A stretch of 64,000 nucleotides of DNA from Diplocloster agilis (GTDB lineage Bacteria > Bacillota > Clostridia > Lachnospirales > Lachnospiraceae): NCBI RefSeq assembly GCF_019042275.1, contig NZ_JAHQCW010000002.1:156588-220587 (forward strand). The letters run 5' to 3'. The notes under the pieces are model-generated. The model ran no database searches. It saw only the letters and a program-made list of their open reading frames with translations, and had not been told where the DNA came from. The position numbers and the translations under genes were made by a program. This document shows positions 44,236 through 52,216 of the stretch, piece after piece. How positions within the stretch are numbered: the first letter of the stretch is position 1; each line of letters begins with the position of its first letter.

Positions 44236-45606
44236 TTATTTGCCTAGATCGCTGCTTCTGTCGTGGTAGGATGTATGTAGCATTTCTTCTGCCAGTTTGC
44301 TTAAGGGGCGGCCGTAGAATTCTTTGTATAGTTTTTGAAGCTCCGGATTATCGTGGCTGTTGCGGAGGTTTAGCTGGGTATCGCGGTTGTACAGGCCGTC
44401 TATGCGGTTTTGGCGCAGGCCGTCGCCTTTAAATAAAGTGCCTTTGGGCTGGCCGCCGCCTCCGATACAGCCGCCAGGACATGTCATTACCTCTATGAAA
44501 TGATAGCTCTGGTTTGTCTCTTTCCATTGGTTTATGAATTCGGTGGCGGCTTTGGTGCCGTAGATGACGGCTACCTTTAACTGTAAGTCCGCAATGGTTA
44601 CGGTGGCTTCTTTTACCGCTTCTAATCCGCGTACCGGCTGAAGATTTAGGAAGTCTTCCGGGACCGCTTCTTTGGTGATGTATTCATAGGCGGTGCGCAG
44701 GGCCGCTTCCATTACGCCTCCCGTGTTTCCGAAGATCACGCCTGCGCCGGAAGCTTCACCCATCAGGCGGTCGTAATCGGAATCTTCAAGGGAGATAAAA
44801 TCGATGTCTTCTTCTTTTGCCCATTTGGCTAGTTCGCGGGTGGTGATGACATAGTCCATGTCCCTTACATTGTTTAGGCCCAGATAGCCGGAGGCTGCGT
44901 TCATCTCTTCCCGGCGGATCTCAAATTTTTTGGCTGTGCAGGGGGTTACCGCGACGTTGACGATTTTTGACGGATCCAGGTTCATCTGTTTGGCAAAGTA
45001 GGTTTTTATGGTCGGTCCCTGCATGCCGATGGGACTCTTCGAGCTTGACAGATGGGGAAGCAGATCCGGATGGTAGGTTTCCGCATATTTTACCCAGGAC
45101 GGACAGCAGCTGGTAAATTGGGGCAGGGGCGCTTGCTGTTTCGTGATCCGCTCAATCAGTTCGCTGGCTTCCTCTACCACAGTCAGATCGGCAGCAAAAT
45201 TTGTGTCCAGCACATAGTCGCCGCCGAGTTTTCTTAAGAGGGCTACCATTTTTCCCTGTACAAAGCTTCCGTCCGGCATGGCAAATTCTTCTCCAAGTGC
45301 AATACGCACGGACGGGGATGTACTGAATATGACGATTTTATCCGGATCTGCTATGGCTTTCCTGACATCCGGATATTCGTAGGTTTCCGTGATGCTGGAT
45401 ACCGGACAGACATTCGCACATTGTCCGCAGTTGATACAGACTGCCTTGTTATTTGTATCCTCCAGACGGTACGTGTTATGAACGCCGATATAGCTGCTGC
45501 ATATCTCCCGGCATTGCCCGCATTTGATGCAAAGGGACTCTTCTCTTTGAATTGAAGGATTGTCTGTTTCAATCGGGACACGTACGCTCATTGGTAAATG
45601 ATTCAT
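44236..45606 (-). CDS. [FeFe] hydrogenase
   Basis: Interconverts protons and H2 using an H-cluster. The 456 residues have two N-terminal [4Fe-4S] motifs (Cys26/29/32/36 and Cys57/60/63/67) and the H-cluster motifs FTSCCPSWVKY (L1), VTPCTAKKFE (L2) and EVMTCPGGCIGGGGQP (L3). L1 has Ser and L2 has Val-Thr-Pro where typical group A enzymes have Gly and Met-Pro; this suggests a group B-like enzyme, a tentative call. No NADH-binding subunit is adjacent, so it probably works with ferredoxin. GGAGG precedes the ATG. Confidence 0.93.
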   Translation of the reverse strand: MNHLPMSVRVPIETDNPSIQREESLCIKCGQCREICSSYIGVHNTYRLEDTNNKAVCINCGQCANVCPVSSITETYEYPDVRKAIADPDKIVIFSTSPSVRIALGEEFAMPDGSFVQGKMVALLRKLGGDYVLDTNFAADLTVVEEASELIERITKQQAPLPQFTSCCPSWVKYAETYHPDLLPHLSSSKSPIGMQGPTIKTYFAKQMNLDPSKIVNVAVTPCTAKKFEIRREEMNAASGYLGLNNVRDMDYVITTRELAKWAKEEDIDFISLEDSDYDRLMGEASGAGVIFGNTGGVMEAALRTAYEYITKEAVPEDFLNLQPVRGLEAVKEATVTIADLQLKVAVIYGTKAATEFINQWKETNQSYHFIEVMTCPGGCIGGGGQPKGTLFKGDGLRQNRIDGLYNRDTQLNLRNSHDNPELQKLYKEFYGRPLSKLAEEMLHTSYHDRSSDLGK

Positions 45607-45648
45607 TTTGTTCCTCCTTAGTTGATTTCCTATAGTTATCTGGGTCTA

Positions 45649-45704
45649 AATAATAGTAATTATTACCATTATTAATATAATACCATGTTTTTCCTGTATG
45701 TCAA
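45649..45704 (-). promoter_or_regulatory. Promoter and operator dyad of the hydrogenase gene
   Basis: TTGACA (45699-45704) and TATTAT (45677-45682) on the minus strand are 16 bp apart. Immediately downstream is a 25 bp dyad (45649-45673), AATAATAGTAAT and ATTACCATTATT around one base with one mismatch, over the expected transcription start. Its AT-rich form recalls Fur/PerR-type boxes, but the regulator is not identified. Confidence 0.6.
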
Positions 45705-45805
45705 TGGAAATGGGTTATTTATAAGCGTATTGTCTCATAATTTGTCTCAGTGATGCTTCGGTTACTTTCTCTGGTTTTGGTATGTCCGCTGTTTAAGGTA
45801 TGACC

Positions 45806-45941
45806 GGTGGACTTCACGTCCGACGAACAAGAGCCTATCCACCGGGAACACATGATGTGTTTCTGGTGAATAGGCTCTTATCCTTGAACCCGGCCAGCCG
45901 GCTTGTCCCCGCATACAGACCGCGGTTCCAAGTCCTAAGCA
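45806..45941. repeat. Repeat-family hairpin module plus decayed palindrome arm
   Basis: Bases 45807-45870 match the module at 11991-12053 (GGACTTCACGTCCGACG, CAAGAGCCT, GGGAACACAT). Here AAGAGCCTAT (45829-45838) pairs with ATAGGCTCTT (45870-45879) to form a long hairpin. Bases 45886-45941 resemble the right arm of palindrome B (GAACCCGGCC, CGCGGTTCCAAG, CCTAAGCA) with many changes. No gene is seen in this gap. Confidence 0.75.
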
Positions 45942-45954
45942 TCGGGCATTCTCT

Positions 45955-46539
45955 TTATCGTCTGGCGCTCTCGTATTTGATATAGGTAAGCAGACAATTT
46001 TGTAATTCTTTGTACTTTTGCTGGATATCCTTTCCGCTCAGAGTCAGATCCATGGACATGGCCAGGTCGTCCATTAATTTATCATCGATCTCTCTGCGGA
46101 TTTTCTGGAGAATATCCAGTTTTTCCTGATTGGTAGAGGCGTCCAGGAATTCTAAAAGCCTGGGGTTCACGGTCCCCTCCTCCGGGTCTTCCGAAAGGGT
46201 CTGTTGAATATCCTCTCGGATATCCCCGCTTTCTTGGCCGTTCGTCTTCATAGATTCTGAAGCCTGCATGCCCGGCGCCTGCGCGCCCGCAGTCTGCATG
46301 CCTTGATCCTGTATCCCCGGTTCATATGTTCCGGCAGATTTCCTGGGACGAACCCGGTTCGTCTCGGCCAGGAAACGCTCCATTGGTTCCGTGTAGACCG
46401 GGAACTCCCCGGTTAACGCCTGATAAACCACTTTGTAGCCCCCGTCATCCACATCCTGCGCCACTGTAATGATTTGATATAATTTATCCGGATCACGCCG
46501 GTAAAAATCTCCCGGTACCGGCCGCTGCTTTTCTGCCAT
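45955..46539 (-). CDS. DUF1653 domain protein with low-complexity linker
   Basis: A 194-residue cytosolic protein. Residues 1-60 are a DUF1653 domain (PGDFYRRDPDKLYQIITVA, VVYQALTGEFPVYTEPMERF), a small family of unknown function. The middle (about 65-105) is low-complexity with repeating GMQ/GAQ units. The C-terminal 90 residues are helical (FLDASTNQEKLDILQKIRRE). The stop lies just past the decayed repeat arm. AGGAGA precedes the ATG. Confidence 0.8.
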   Translation of the reverse strand: MAEKQRPVPGDFYRRDPDKLYQIITVAQDVDDGGYKVVYQALTGEFPVYTEPMERFLAETNRVRPRKSAGTYEPGIQDQGMQTAGAQAPGMQASESMKTNGQESGDIREDIQQTLSEDPEEGTVNPRLLEFLDASTNQEKLDILQKIRREIDDKLMDDLAMSMDLTLSGKDIQQKYKELQNCLLTYIKYESARR

Positions 46540-46668
46540 ATCTGTCTCCTTTCTGTGCTGTCGCTTCCGTTTGAGTATAACACTTGTCGTTATTCCTGCA
46601 GGTTATCTGTGTATCAAGCATTATTGTAGTTTATTACACCTAAATTTGCAAGACCGGTAAAATGGAAT

Positions 46669-47511
46669 TTATCTGTGCTGATTTCTCCATTCTCTGGGGG
46701 AAACGCCATAAATAGTTTTAAACGCGCGTGAAAAATGAAGCTGGTTTTCATACCCCACAGCCGAACTGATGTCCGCAATCGACAGGGAGGTCAGTTTTAA
46801 TAATTCTGTGGCCTTAACCATTCGATAATTCATTAAAAATTCCTGCGGGGAGCGCCCGACTGCATTTCTGAAAATTTTTCCAAAATAGCTGCGGTTAATT
46901 CCGCAGACAGCGGCAATGTCTTCGATCGTAATGTCGTTTTGGAAGTTTTGTTCAATGTAGTTGATGGCTTCCTTGATGTAATAATCACTCATTTTGCTGC
47001 TCTTCACCAGTCTGCTGGATTTCGCGGACTGGGTAAGGTAGTCAAAAAACAGATACAGATGGCCGATCAGATGAAAGGGGGATTCCTTTTCATGATGGGC
47101 AATATATAACATTTCATTCAACATTTGTTCACGAAGATTTTTGGAGTGCGAGCGGTATACGGGGGCGTCTTTGGAAAGTTCCGTCAATGCAAGCGCCTCT
47201 TTTACCCGCAAACCGTCAAACTCAATCCATACATATTCCCATGGAAGCTCCTGATCCGCGATATACGTCGTAATCTGTCCGGGAAAAATCAGGAACCCCT
47301 GCCCGCTTTTTATGGAGTATGTCTGTGTCTCGCCATTGGCATTATCCGCCATGAGCGTTCCCGTACCGGCAATAATATAATGGAACAAATAATGATTTCT
47401 CGCGGCAGGGCCAAACGAATGCCCAGGTTCGCATTGCTCACAGCCATACTGATACATGCCCAGATCAATGAAGTTTTCATTGGGAAAAATGTTAAAGAAA
47501 ATATTGCTCAT
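46669..47511 (-). CDS. AraC-family regulator of the raffinose-type locus
   Basis: A 280-residue regulator with an N-terminal cupin-type sugar-sensing domain (NHYLFHYIIAGTGTLMADN, FLIFPGQITTYIAD) and two C-terminal AraC helix-turn-helix motifs (ITIEDIAAVCGINRSYFGKI and SIADISSAVGYENQLHFSRA). The start at 47511 has AAGGAG 8 bp upstream; a longer frame lacks one. It is divergent from the binding-protein gene and corresponds in position and family to MsmR of streptococcal msm operons, so activation by an alpha-galactoside is expected. Confidence 0.9.
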   Translation of the reverse strand: MSNIFFNIFPNENFIDLGMYQYGCEQCEPGHSFGPAARNHYLFHYIIAGTGTLMADNANGETQTYSIKSGQGFLIFPGQITTYIADQELPWEYVWIEFDGLRVKEALALTELSKDAPVYRSHSKNLREQMLNEMLYIAHHEKESPFHLIGHLYLFFDYLTQSAKSSRLVKSSKMSDYYIKEAINYIEQNFQNDITIEDIAAVCGINRSYFGKIFRNAVGRSPQEFLMNYRMVKATELLKLTSLSIADISSAVGYENQLHFSRAFKTIYGVSPREWRNQHR

Positions 47512-47573
47512 TTCAGACTCCTTTATCATGGAATATACCAAAATGCGATATCACTTGATATTATATCACAAAA

Positions 47574-47632
47574 GCTAGCATAGTGATATAAAAGATGAAA
47601 AATACTGGTATTTATAGTTAGCATAATGGTAT
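47574..47632 (+). promoter_or_regulatory. Direct-repeat operators for the AraC regulator
   Basis: GCTAGCATAGTGATAT (47574-47589) and GTTAGCATAATGGTAT (47617-47632) are 16 bp direct repeats 43 bp apart (about four helical turns). The second ends 2 bp before a possible -10 box TAAAAT (47635-47640), overlapping the -35 region, as expected for AraC-type activation. Confidence 0.7.
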
Positions 47633-47686
47633 GTTAAAATAGATGTAACAATAAAAACTGAAATCCGCCTGAGAGGAGAGGAATGT

Positions 47687-48985
47687 ATGTTAAATGGGAA
47701 AAGAGTCCGAAGATTTTCCGTGGTTTTAGGTATTATGGCGGGAATGGCAAGTCTTGCCGGATGCGGCCAAGGCGCACCTGAGAGTAAGACGGAGGTGGAA
47801 CTGGTGTCCTATAAACCGGAAGCGGTAAAAGCTTTTGAGGAAATCGCAGAACGTTTCAATGCCTCCCACGATGATATTCACCTGACCATCGATTCCCCCA
47901 ATGAAGCCATGACAATCCTGAAAACAAGGTTTATCAGAGAAGATTATCCTGACATTGTAGGGATCGGCGGCGATATCAATTATTCAAATTTTCTGGATGC
48001 CGAGTTATTTATGGATATTTCGGATCTTGAGGAAGTCACAGAGGTAAAGCAGTCCTACCTGGATATGGACAAGAAACTTGAGTTTATTCCGCAGGAGGGT
48101 ATTTATGCATTGCCCTATGCGGCGAATGCGGCCGGGATTCTATACAACAAGGATATGTTCGAGGAGCATGGATGGGAAATACCAGGAACCTGGGATGAAT
48201 TTACAGCGTTGTGCAATGAGATAAAAAGTAACGGAATCCAGCCGTTATATTTGGGCTATAAGGATACCTGGACCTGTTATGCGCCCTGGAATGCCCTGGC
48301 AGTCGGTTTATCGGATGCGGATACTTGCAGCCAGGTAAATATGGGTAACACGACTTTTACGGAATCCTACCGCGAGGTTGCCGAAAAAATGCAAGTACTG
48401 CTCGATTACGCGGAACCCAATCCATATGCCTACGGATATAACGACGCATGCACCGCTTTTGCCAGAGGGCAGTCTGCCATGTATCCCATCGGCAGCTATG
48501 CGATACCGCAGATCAAGTCGGTAAATCCATCTATGAATATCGATTCTTTTACCTTTCCCGCAAACGCGTCGGAAGAAGAAAATGTCCTGAACTCAGGCAT
48601 AGATTTACAGTTCAGCGTGATGAAGAATTGTGAAAATAAAGAAGCCGTATATGAGGTACTCCGGTTTTTATATGAGGATGAAACCATCCAGATCTATCTG
48701 GACGACCAGGGCGGGATCGCCTGTAAAGAAGGCGATTTCCAAATTCCGGCCGAATTAGAAGGGATGCGGTCTTATATTGAAAATGACAGAATGGCCGATT
48801 ATCAGGATCACCATTATCCCAGTGAAATGAGTGTAGACGCCATGATCCAGACCTTTTTGCTGGATACCCAGGAGGGCGCGGCGGATCGGTTCTTGGAACG
48901 GTTTGACAAGGAATGGAAACGGTATAACAGGGATTTGATCTGGAAGATACAGCAATACCGGCAGGAAACGGAGGGTGTGGATTGA
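47687..48985 (+). CDS. Sugar ABC transporter substrate-binding lipoprotein (MsmE-like)
   Basis: Extracellular family 1 solute-binding protein, 432 residues. The signal peptide ends at the lipobox SLAGC (Cys near 26). Typical regions are ALPYAANAAGILYNKDMFEE and GQSAMYPIGSYAIPQI. From the alpha-galactosidase and sucrose phosphorylase downstream, raffinose, melibiose or related alpha-galactosides are the likely cargo (inference). AGGAGAGG precedes the ATG. It is the first gene of a five-gene operon controlled by the divergent AraC protein. Confidence 0.92.
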   Translation: MLNGKRVRRFSVVLGIMAGMASLAGCGQGAPESKTEVELVSYKPEAVKAFEEIAERFNASHDDIHLTIDSPNEAMTILKTRFIREDYPDIVGIGGDINYSNFLDAELFMDISDLEEVTEVKQSYLDMDKKLEFIPQEGIYALPYAANAAGILYNKDMFEEHGWEIPGTWDEFTALCNEIKSNGIQPLYLGYKDTWTCYAPWNALAVGLSDADTCSQVNMGNTTFTESYREVAEKMQVLLDYAEPNPYAYGYNDACTAFARGQSAMYPIGSYAIPQIKSVNPSMNIDSFTFPANASEEENVLNSGIDLQFSVMKNCENKEAVYEVLRFLYEDETIQIYLDDQGGIACKEGDFQIPAELEGMRSYIENDRMADYQDHHYPSEMSVDAMIQTFLLDTQEGAADRFLERFDKEWKRYNRDLIWKIQQYRQETEGVD

Positions 48986-49043
48986 GCGAAGGCTGGTCCG
49001 CCCATACCAATCAGTGCAAAGAGACGCACGCAAGGAGGATATA

Positions 49044-49919
49044 ATGAAAAAAAGGATGACAAATCGTGATAAAACATTCTGGGCCGTTATCATCTGTGTT
49101 CTGGTTTTGTTCTTTACCTTCAATACGCTGCCTATGATAAAGGGTATTATCTACAGTTTCACGAATTATAAAGGATATGGCAGTTATGATTACGTAGGAT
49201 TCCGAAACTATATCGATCTCTTCTCCGATGTCCGGGTGGGAAAAAGCTATCTGTTTACCTTTAAATACGCTTTGGCGGGAACGGTACTGGTAAACGTGCT
49301 CAGCCTGATTATGGCTTTGGGATTAAACAGCCGGATTCGTTTCAAGAGCGCGGTCAGAGGAATTTATTTTGTTCCGAACATTTTGGGGGGATTGGTGATC
49401 GGCTACATCTTCAGCTTTATATTTACCTATATTCTTCCGGCAGTCGGGAATACGTTTCATATAAGCGGACTGCAGAACAGCATTCTTGCCAGTGAAACCT
49501 ATGCGTGGGTCGGCGTGCTGATCGTAGGCGTCTGGCAGGCGGTGGCACTGAATACCATTATTTATATCTCGGGCCTGCAGACGGTTCCGCAGGACGTATA
49601 TGAAGCAAGTATGCTGGACGGGGCAAGTAAATGGAAGGAATTCTGTCATGTGACGTTACCGCTTGTTATCCCCTTTGTGACCATCAATCTGGTATTAAGC
49701 ACAAAGAATTTCCTGATGGTTTTCGATCAGATTATATCTTTGACTAAAGGTGGTCCGGCGCAGAGTACGGAATCTATCTCCTATCTCATATACCGGAACG
49801 GAATGGATGGCGGCCAGTTTGGTTTCCAGAGTGCCAACGCCGTAATTTTCTTCATTGTGATCGTCGCCATATCTATTTTCCAAATGACCGTTATGAATAA
49901 AAAGGAGGAGCAATTATGA
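49044..49919 (+). CDS. Sugar ABC transporter permease (MsmF-like)
   Basis: Inner-membrane permease with six hydrophobic segments in 291 residues and the EAA motif YEASMLDGASKWKEFCHVTL, which contacts the ATPase. The ATG at 49044 follows AGGAGG by 7 bp; a longer upstream frame overlaps the end of the binding-protein region and is rejected. It pairs with the next gene, overlapping it by 4 bp. Confidence 0.93.
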   Translation: MKKRMTNRDKTFWAVIICVLVLFFTFNTLPMIKGIIYSFTNYKGYGSYDYVGFRNYIDLFSDVRVGKSYLFTFKYALAGTVLVNVLSLIMALGLNSRIRFKSAVRGIYFVPNILGGLVIGYIFSFIFTYILPAVGNTFHISGLQNSILASETYAWVGVLIVGVWQAVALNTIIYISGLQTVPQDVYEASMLDGASKWKEFCHVTLPLVIPFVTINLVLSTKNFLMVFDQIISLTKGGPAQSTESISYLIYRNGMDGGQFGFQSANAVIFFIVIVAISIFQMTVMNKKEEQL

Positions 49920-50758
49920 GGCGGAAAACCACAAAAACGAACTGGGTACTTACCCTTGTTTTGATTTTAGGAACAGTAACGATATTTTTCCCGCTCTATA
50001 TGGCCTTTATCATAGCATTTAAGCAGCCCAGCGAAATGACCAATGACGTAGCCGGCGCCTTGTCTTTTCCCGTCCACTGGAGCCTTGATAATTTCCGGCA
50101 GGCTATGGAAGTCACTGATTTCTGGCATTCCCTGGGAAACAGCCTTTTGATTACTTTAACTACCATTGTTCTGGCTATTCTCATTCATTCGATTGCGGGG
50201 TATGTCATCGGCAGGGGCATGGCAAGGAAAAAGAGCTTCCGTTTTATTTATCTGTATATCGTCAGCGGCATGTTTGTTCCCTTTTCCATACTGATGATGC
50301 CCTTAGTAAAACAGACCGCGCAGATGGGACTGGGAAACCGCGCCGGAGTCATATTGCTGTACCTGGTATTCTATATGCCGATGAATGTTCTGCTCTATAC
50401 CGGATACTTAAAGAATATTCCGGTCGCATTAGAAGAAGCCGCGGACATTGACGGGGCAAGCACATGGACCACGTATTGGAAGGTCATTTTTCCGATCATG
50501 ACACCCATGCACGCAACGGTTGCGATTCTCACAGCGCTTGGTACATGGAATGATGTTATGACGCCGCTTGTTATCATGTCCGGAACAGGACAAAACACAT
50601 TGCCGTTGGCGCAGCTTAATTTCCAGACGCAGTTCGGAACGAATTATAATCTGGCATTTGCCTCATATATACTTGCATTGATCCCCATATTGATATTCTA
50701 TATCATATGTCAGAAACAGATCTTAAACGGCGTCGCAAATGGAGCAATAAAAGGTTAG
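49916..50758 (+). CDS. Sugar ABC transporter permease (MsmG-like)
   Basis: Second permease of the importer, 280 residues with six membrane segments and the EAA motif LEEAADIDGASTWTTYWKVI. It starts with an ATGA overlap on the first permease, indicating coupled translation. No ATPase gene follows; the locus goes straight to the two glycoside-processing enzymes, so a multitask ATPase (MsmK/MsmX type) encoded elsewhere is expected. Confidence 0.93.
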   Translation: MRRKTTKTNWVLTLVLILGTVTIFFPLYMAFIIAFKQPSEMTNDVAGALSFPVHWSLDNFRQAMEVTDFWHSLGNSLLITLTTIVLAILIHSIAGYVIGRGMARKKSFRFIYLYIVSGMFVPFSILMMPLVKQTAQMGLGNRAGVILLYLVFYMPMNVLLYTGYLKNIPVALEEAADIDGASTWTTYWKVIFPIMTPMHATVAILTALGTWNDVMTPLVIMSGTGQNTLPLAQLNFQTQFGTNYNLAFASYILALIPILIFYIICQKQILNGVANGAIKG

Positions 50759-50770
50759 GAGTCTATGATA

Positions 50771-52216
50771 ATGAAGCTTAATAATAAGATTATGCTGATC
50801 ACCTATGCCGACAGCATGGGCAGAAATCTAAAAGATCTGCATGCCGTACTCAATACCTACTATAAAGAAGCGGTGGGCGGTGTACATATCCTCCCCTTTT
50901 TCCCTTCCTCGGCAGACCGCGGCTTTGCGCCGAAGTGTTATACAAAGGTGGACGAGGCCTTCGGAGATTTCCAGGATGTATCCGCTATTGGGAATGATTA
51001 CTATCTGATGTTTGATTTTATGGTAAATCATATCTCCGCTTCTTCCGAATACTTTCAGGATTTCCTGGAAAAAAAAGAGGCGTCTGCTTACAAGGATTTT
51101 TTTATCCGGTATCAGGAATTCTGGGACAACGGAGAGCCTACGCAGGAGCAGATCGATAAAATATACAAAAGGAAACCGAGGGCGCCATACATTGAGGCGG
51201 AATTTAAGGACGGAACCAGGGAAAAGATATGGTGTACGTTCTGTGAAGAGCAGGTAGATCTGAATCTTACCAAAGAAGCGGTCAGGAATTTTATGAAAGA
51301 CACTTTAAAAAACATGTGTCTTAAGGGGGCTGCCGTTATCCGTCTGGATGCTTTTGCATACGCGGTAAAAAAGAAAAATACCAGCTGTTTCTTTGTGGAG
51401 CCGGATGTGTGGGAGCTGCTCCGTGAGATAGAGAAAACAACAGCAGAATACGGCGCAGAAATTCTACCGGAAATTCATGAGCACTATACTATCCCGCTGA
51501 AAATCGCGTCGCACAGCTTCTGGATCTATGATTTTGCTCTGCCGGTCCTGACCTTACATGCGCTGTATAATCATACGGGCGAATACTTAAAGAGATGGCT
51601 GCAGATGTGTCCGATGAAACAGTTCACAACCCTGGATACCCATGACGGTATCGGTATCGTAGATGTTAAGGATCTGCTCCCTGATGAGGAAATCGAAAAG
51701 GTAAAGGAACAAATGTATCAACACGGGGCAAATGTCAAGAAGATTTATAGCTCTGAAGCATATAACAATCTTGATATTTACCAGGTCAATACCACCTATT
51801 ATTCCGCATTAGGCAATAATGACGCGGCCTATCTTCTGGCCAGGGCTATCCAATTTTTCGCACCGGGCATTCCGCAGGTTTATTATGTGGGACTTCTTGC
51901 AGGGGAAAATGATGTGGAGCTCATGAACCAGACGAAGAATGGACGTGACATTAACAGGCATTATTATTCATTGGAAGAGATCCGGGAACAGCAGAACCGT
52001 CCTGTGGTGAGAAAGCTTAAAGAATTGATGGAATTGAGAAATACAGATCCCGCTTTTCATCTGGATGGAGGCATTGAGGTAGAAGCAAAACAAGACCAGC
52101 TGATTATAACAAGAAAATACGGTGCGGCAAGTATTACATTATCAGCAGATTTAACTGACTTTTCCTTTGATATTGTAAGCTCCGGCAGAGAAGGGACACA
52201 AACTTATGGCTATTAG
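50771..52216 (+). CDS. gtfA: Sucrose phosphorylase (GH13 subfamily 18)
   Basis: Phosphorolyses sucrose (or a sucrose phosphate) to glucose 1-phosphate and fructose. The 481-residue protein has the GH13 signature set: DFMVNH, nucleophile aspartate in VIRLDAFAYAV, acid/base glutamate in EILPEIHEHY and the third aspartate in LDTHDGIG. QVYYVGLLAGENDVELM and GRDINRHYY are typical of sucrose phosphorylases. The ATG at 50771 is 9 bp from TAGGAG; an in-frame ATG at 50765 is too close. It would process the sucrose released by the alpha-galactosidase. Confidence 0.92.
   Translation: MKLNNKIMLITYADSMGRNLKDLHAVLNTYYKEAVGGVHILPFFPSSADRGFAPKCYTKVDEAFGDFQDVSAIGNDYYLMFDFMVNHISASSEYFQDFLEKKEASAYKDFFIRYQEFWDNGEPTQEQIDKIYKRKPRAPYIEAEFKDGTREKIWCTFCEEQVDLNLTKEAVRNFMKDTLKNMCLKGAAVIRLDAFAYAVKKKNTSCFFVEPDVWELLREIEKTTAEYGAEILPEIHEHYTIPLKIASHSFWIYDFALPVLTLHALYNHTGEYLKRWLQMCPMKQFTTLDTHDGIGIVDVKDLLPDEEIEKVKEQMYQHGANVKKIYSSEAYNNLDIYQVNTTYYSALGNNDAAYLLARAIQFFAPGIPQVYYVGLLAGENDVELMNQTKNGRDINRHYYSLEEIREQQNRPVVRKLKELMELRNTDPAFHLDGGIEVEAKQDQLIITRKYGAASITLSADLTDFSFDIVSSGREGTQTYGY

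Noticed and set aside
44236-45606. Trimeric electron-bifurcating hydrogenase
   Set aside because: No NADH-binding or thioredoxin-like subunit genes are adjacent and the N-terminus has only two ferredoxin-type cluster motifs.
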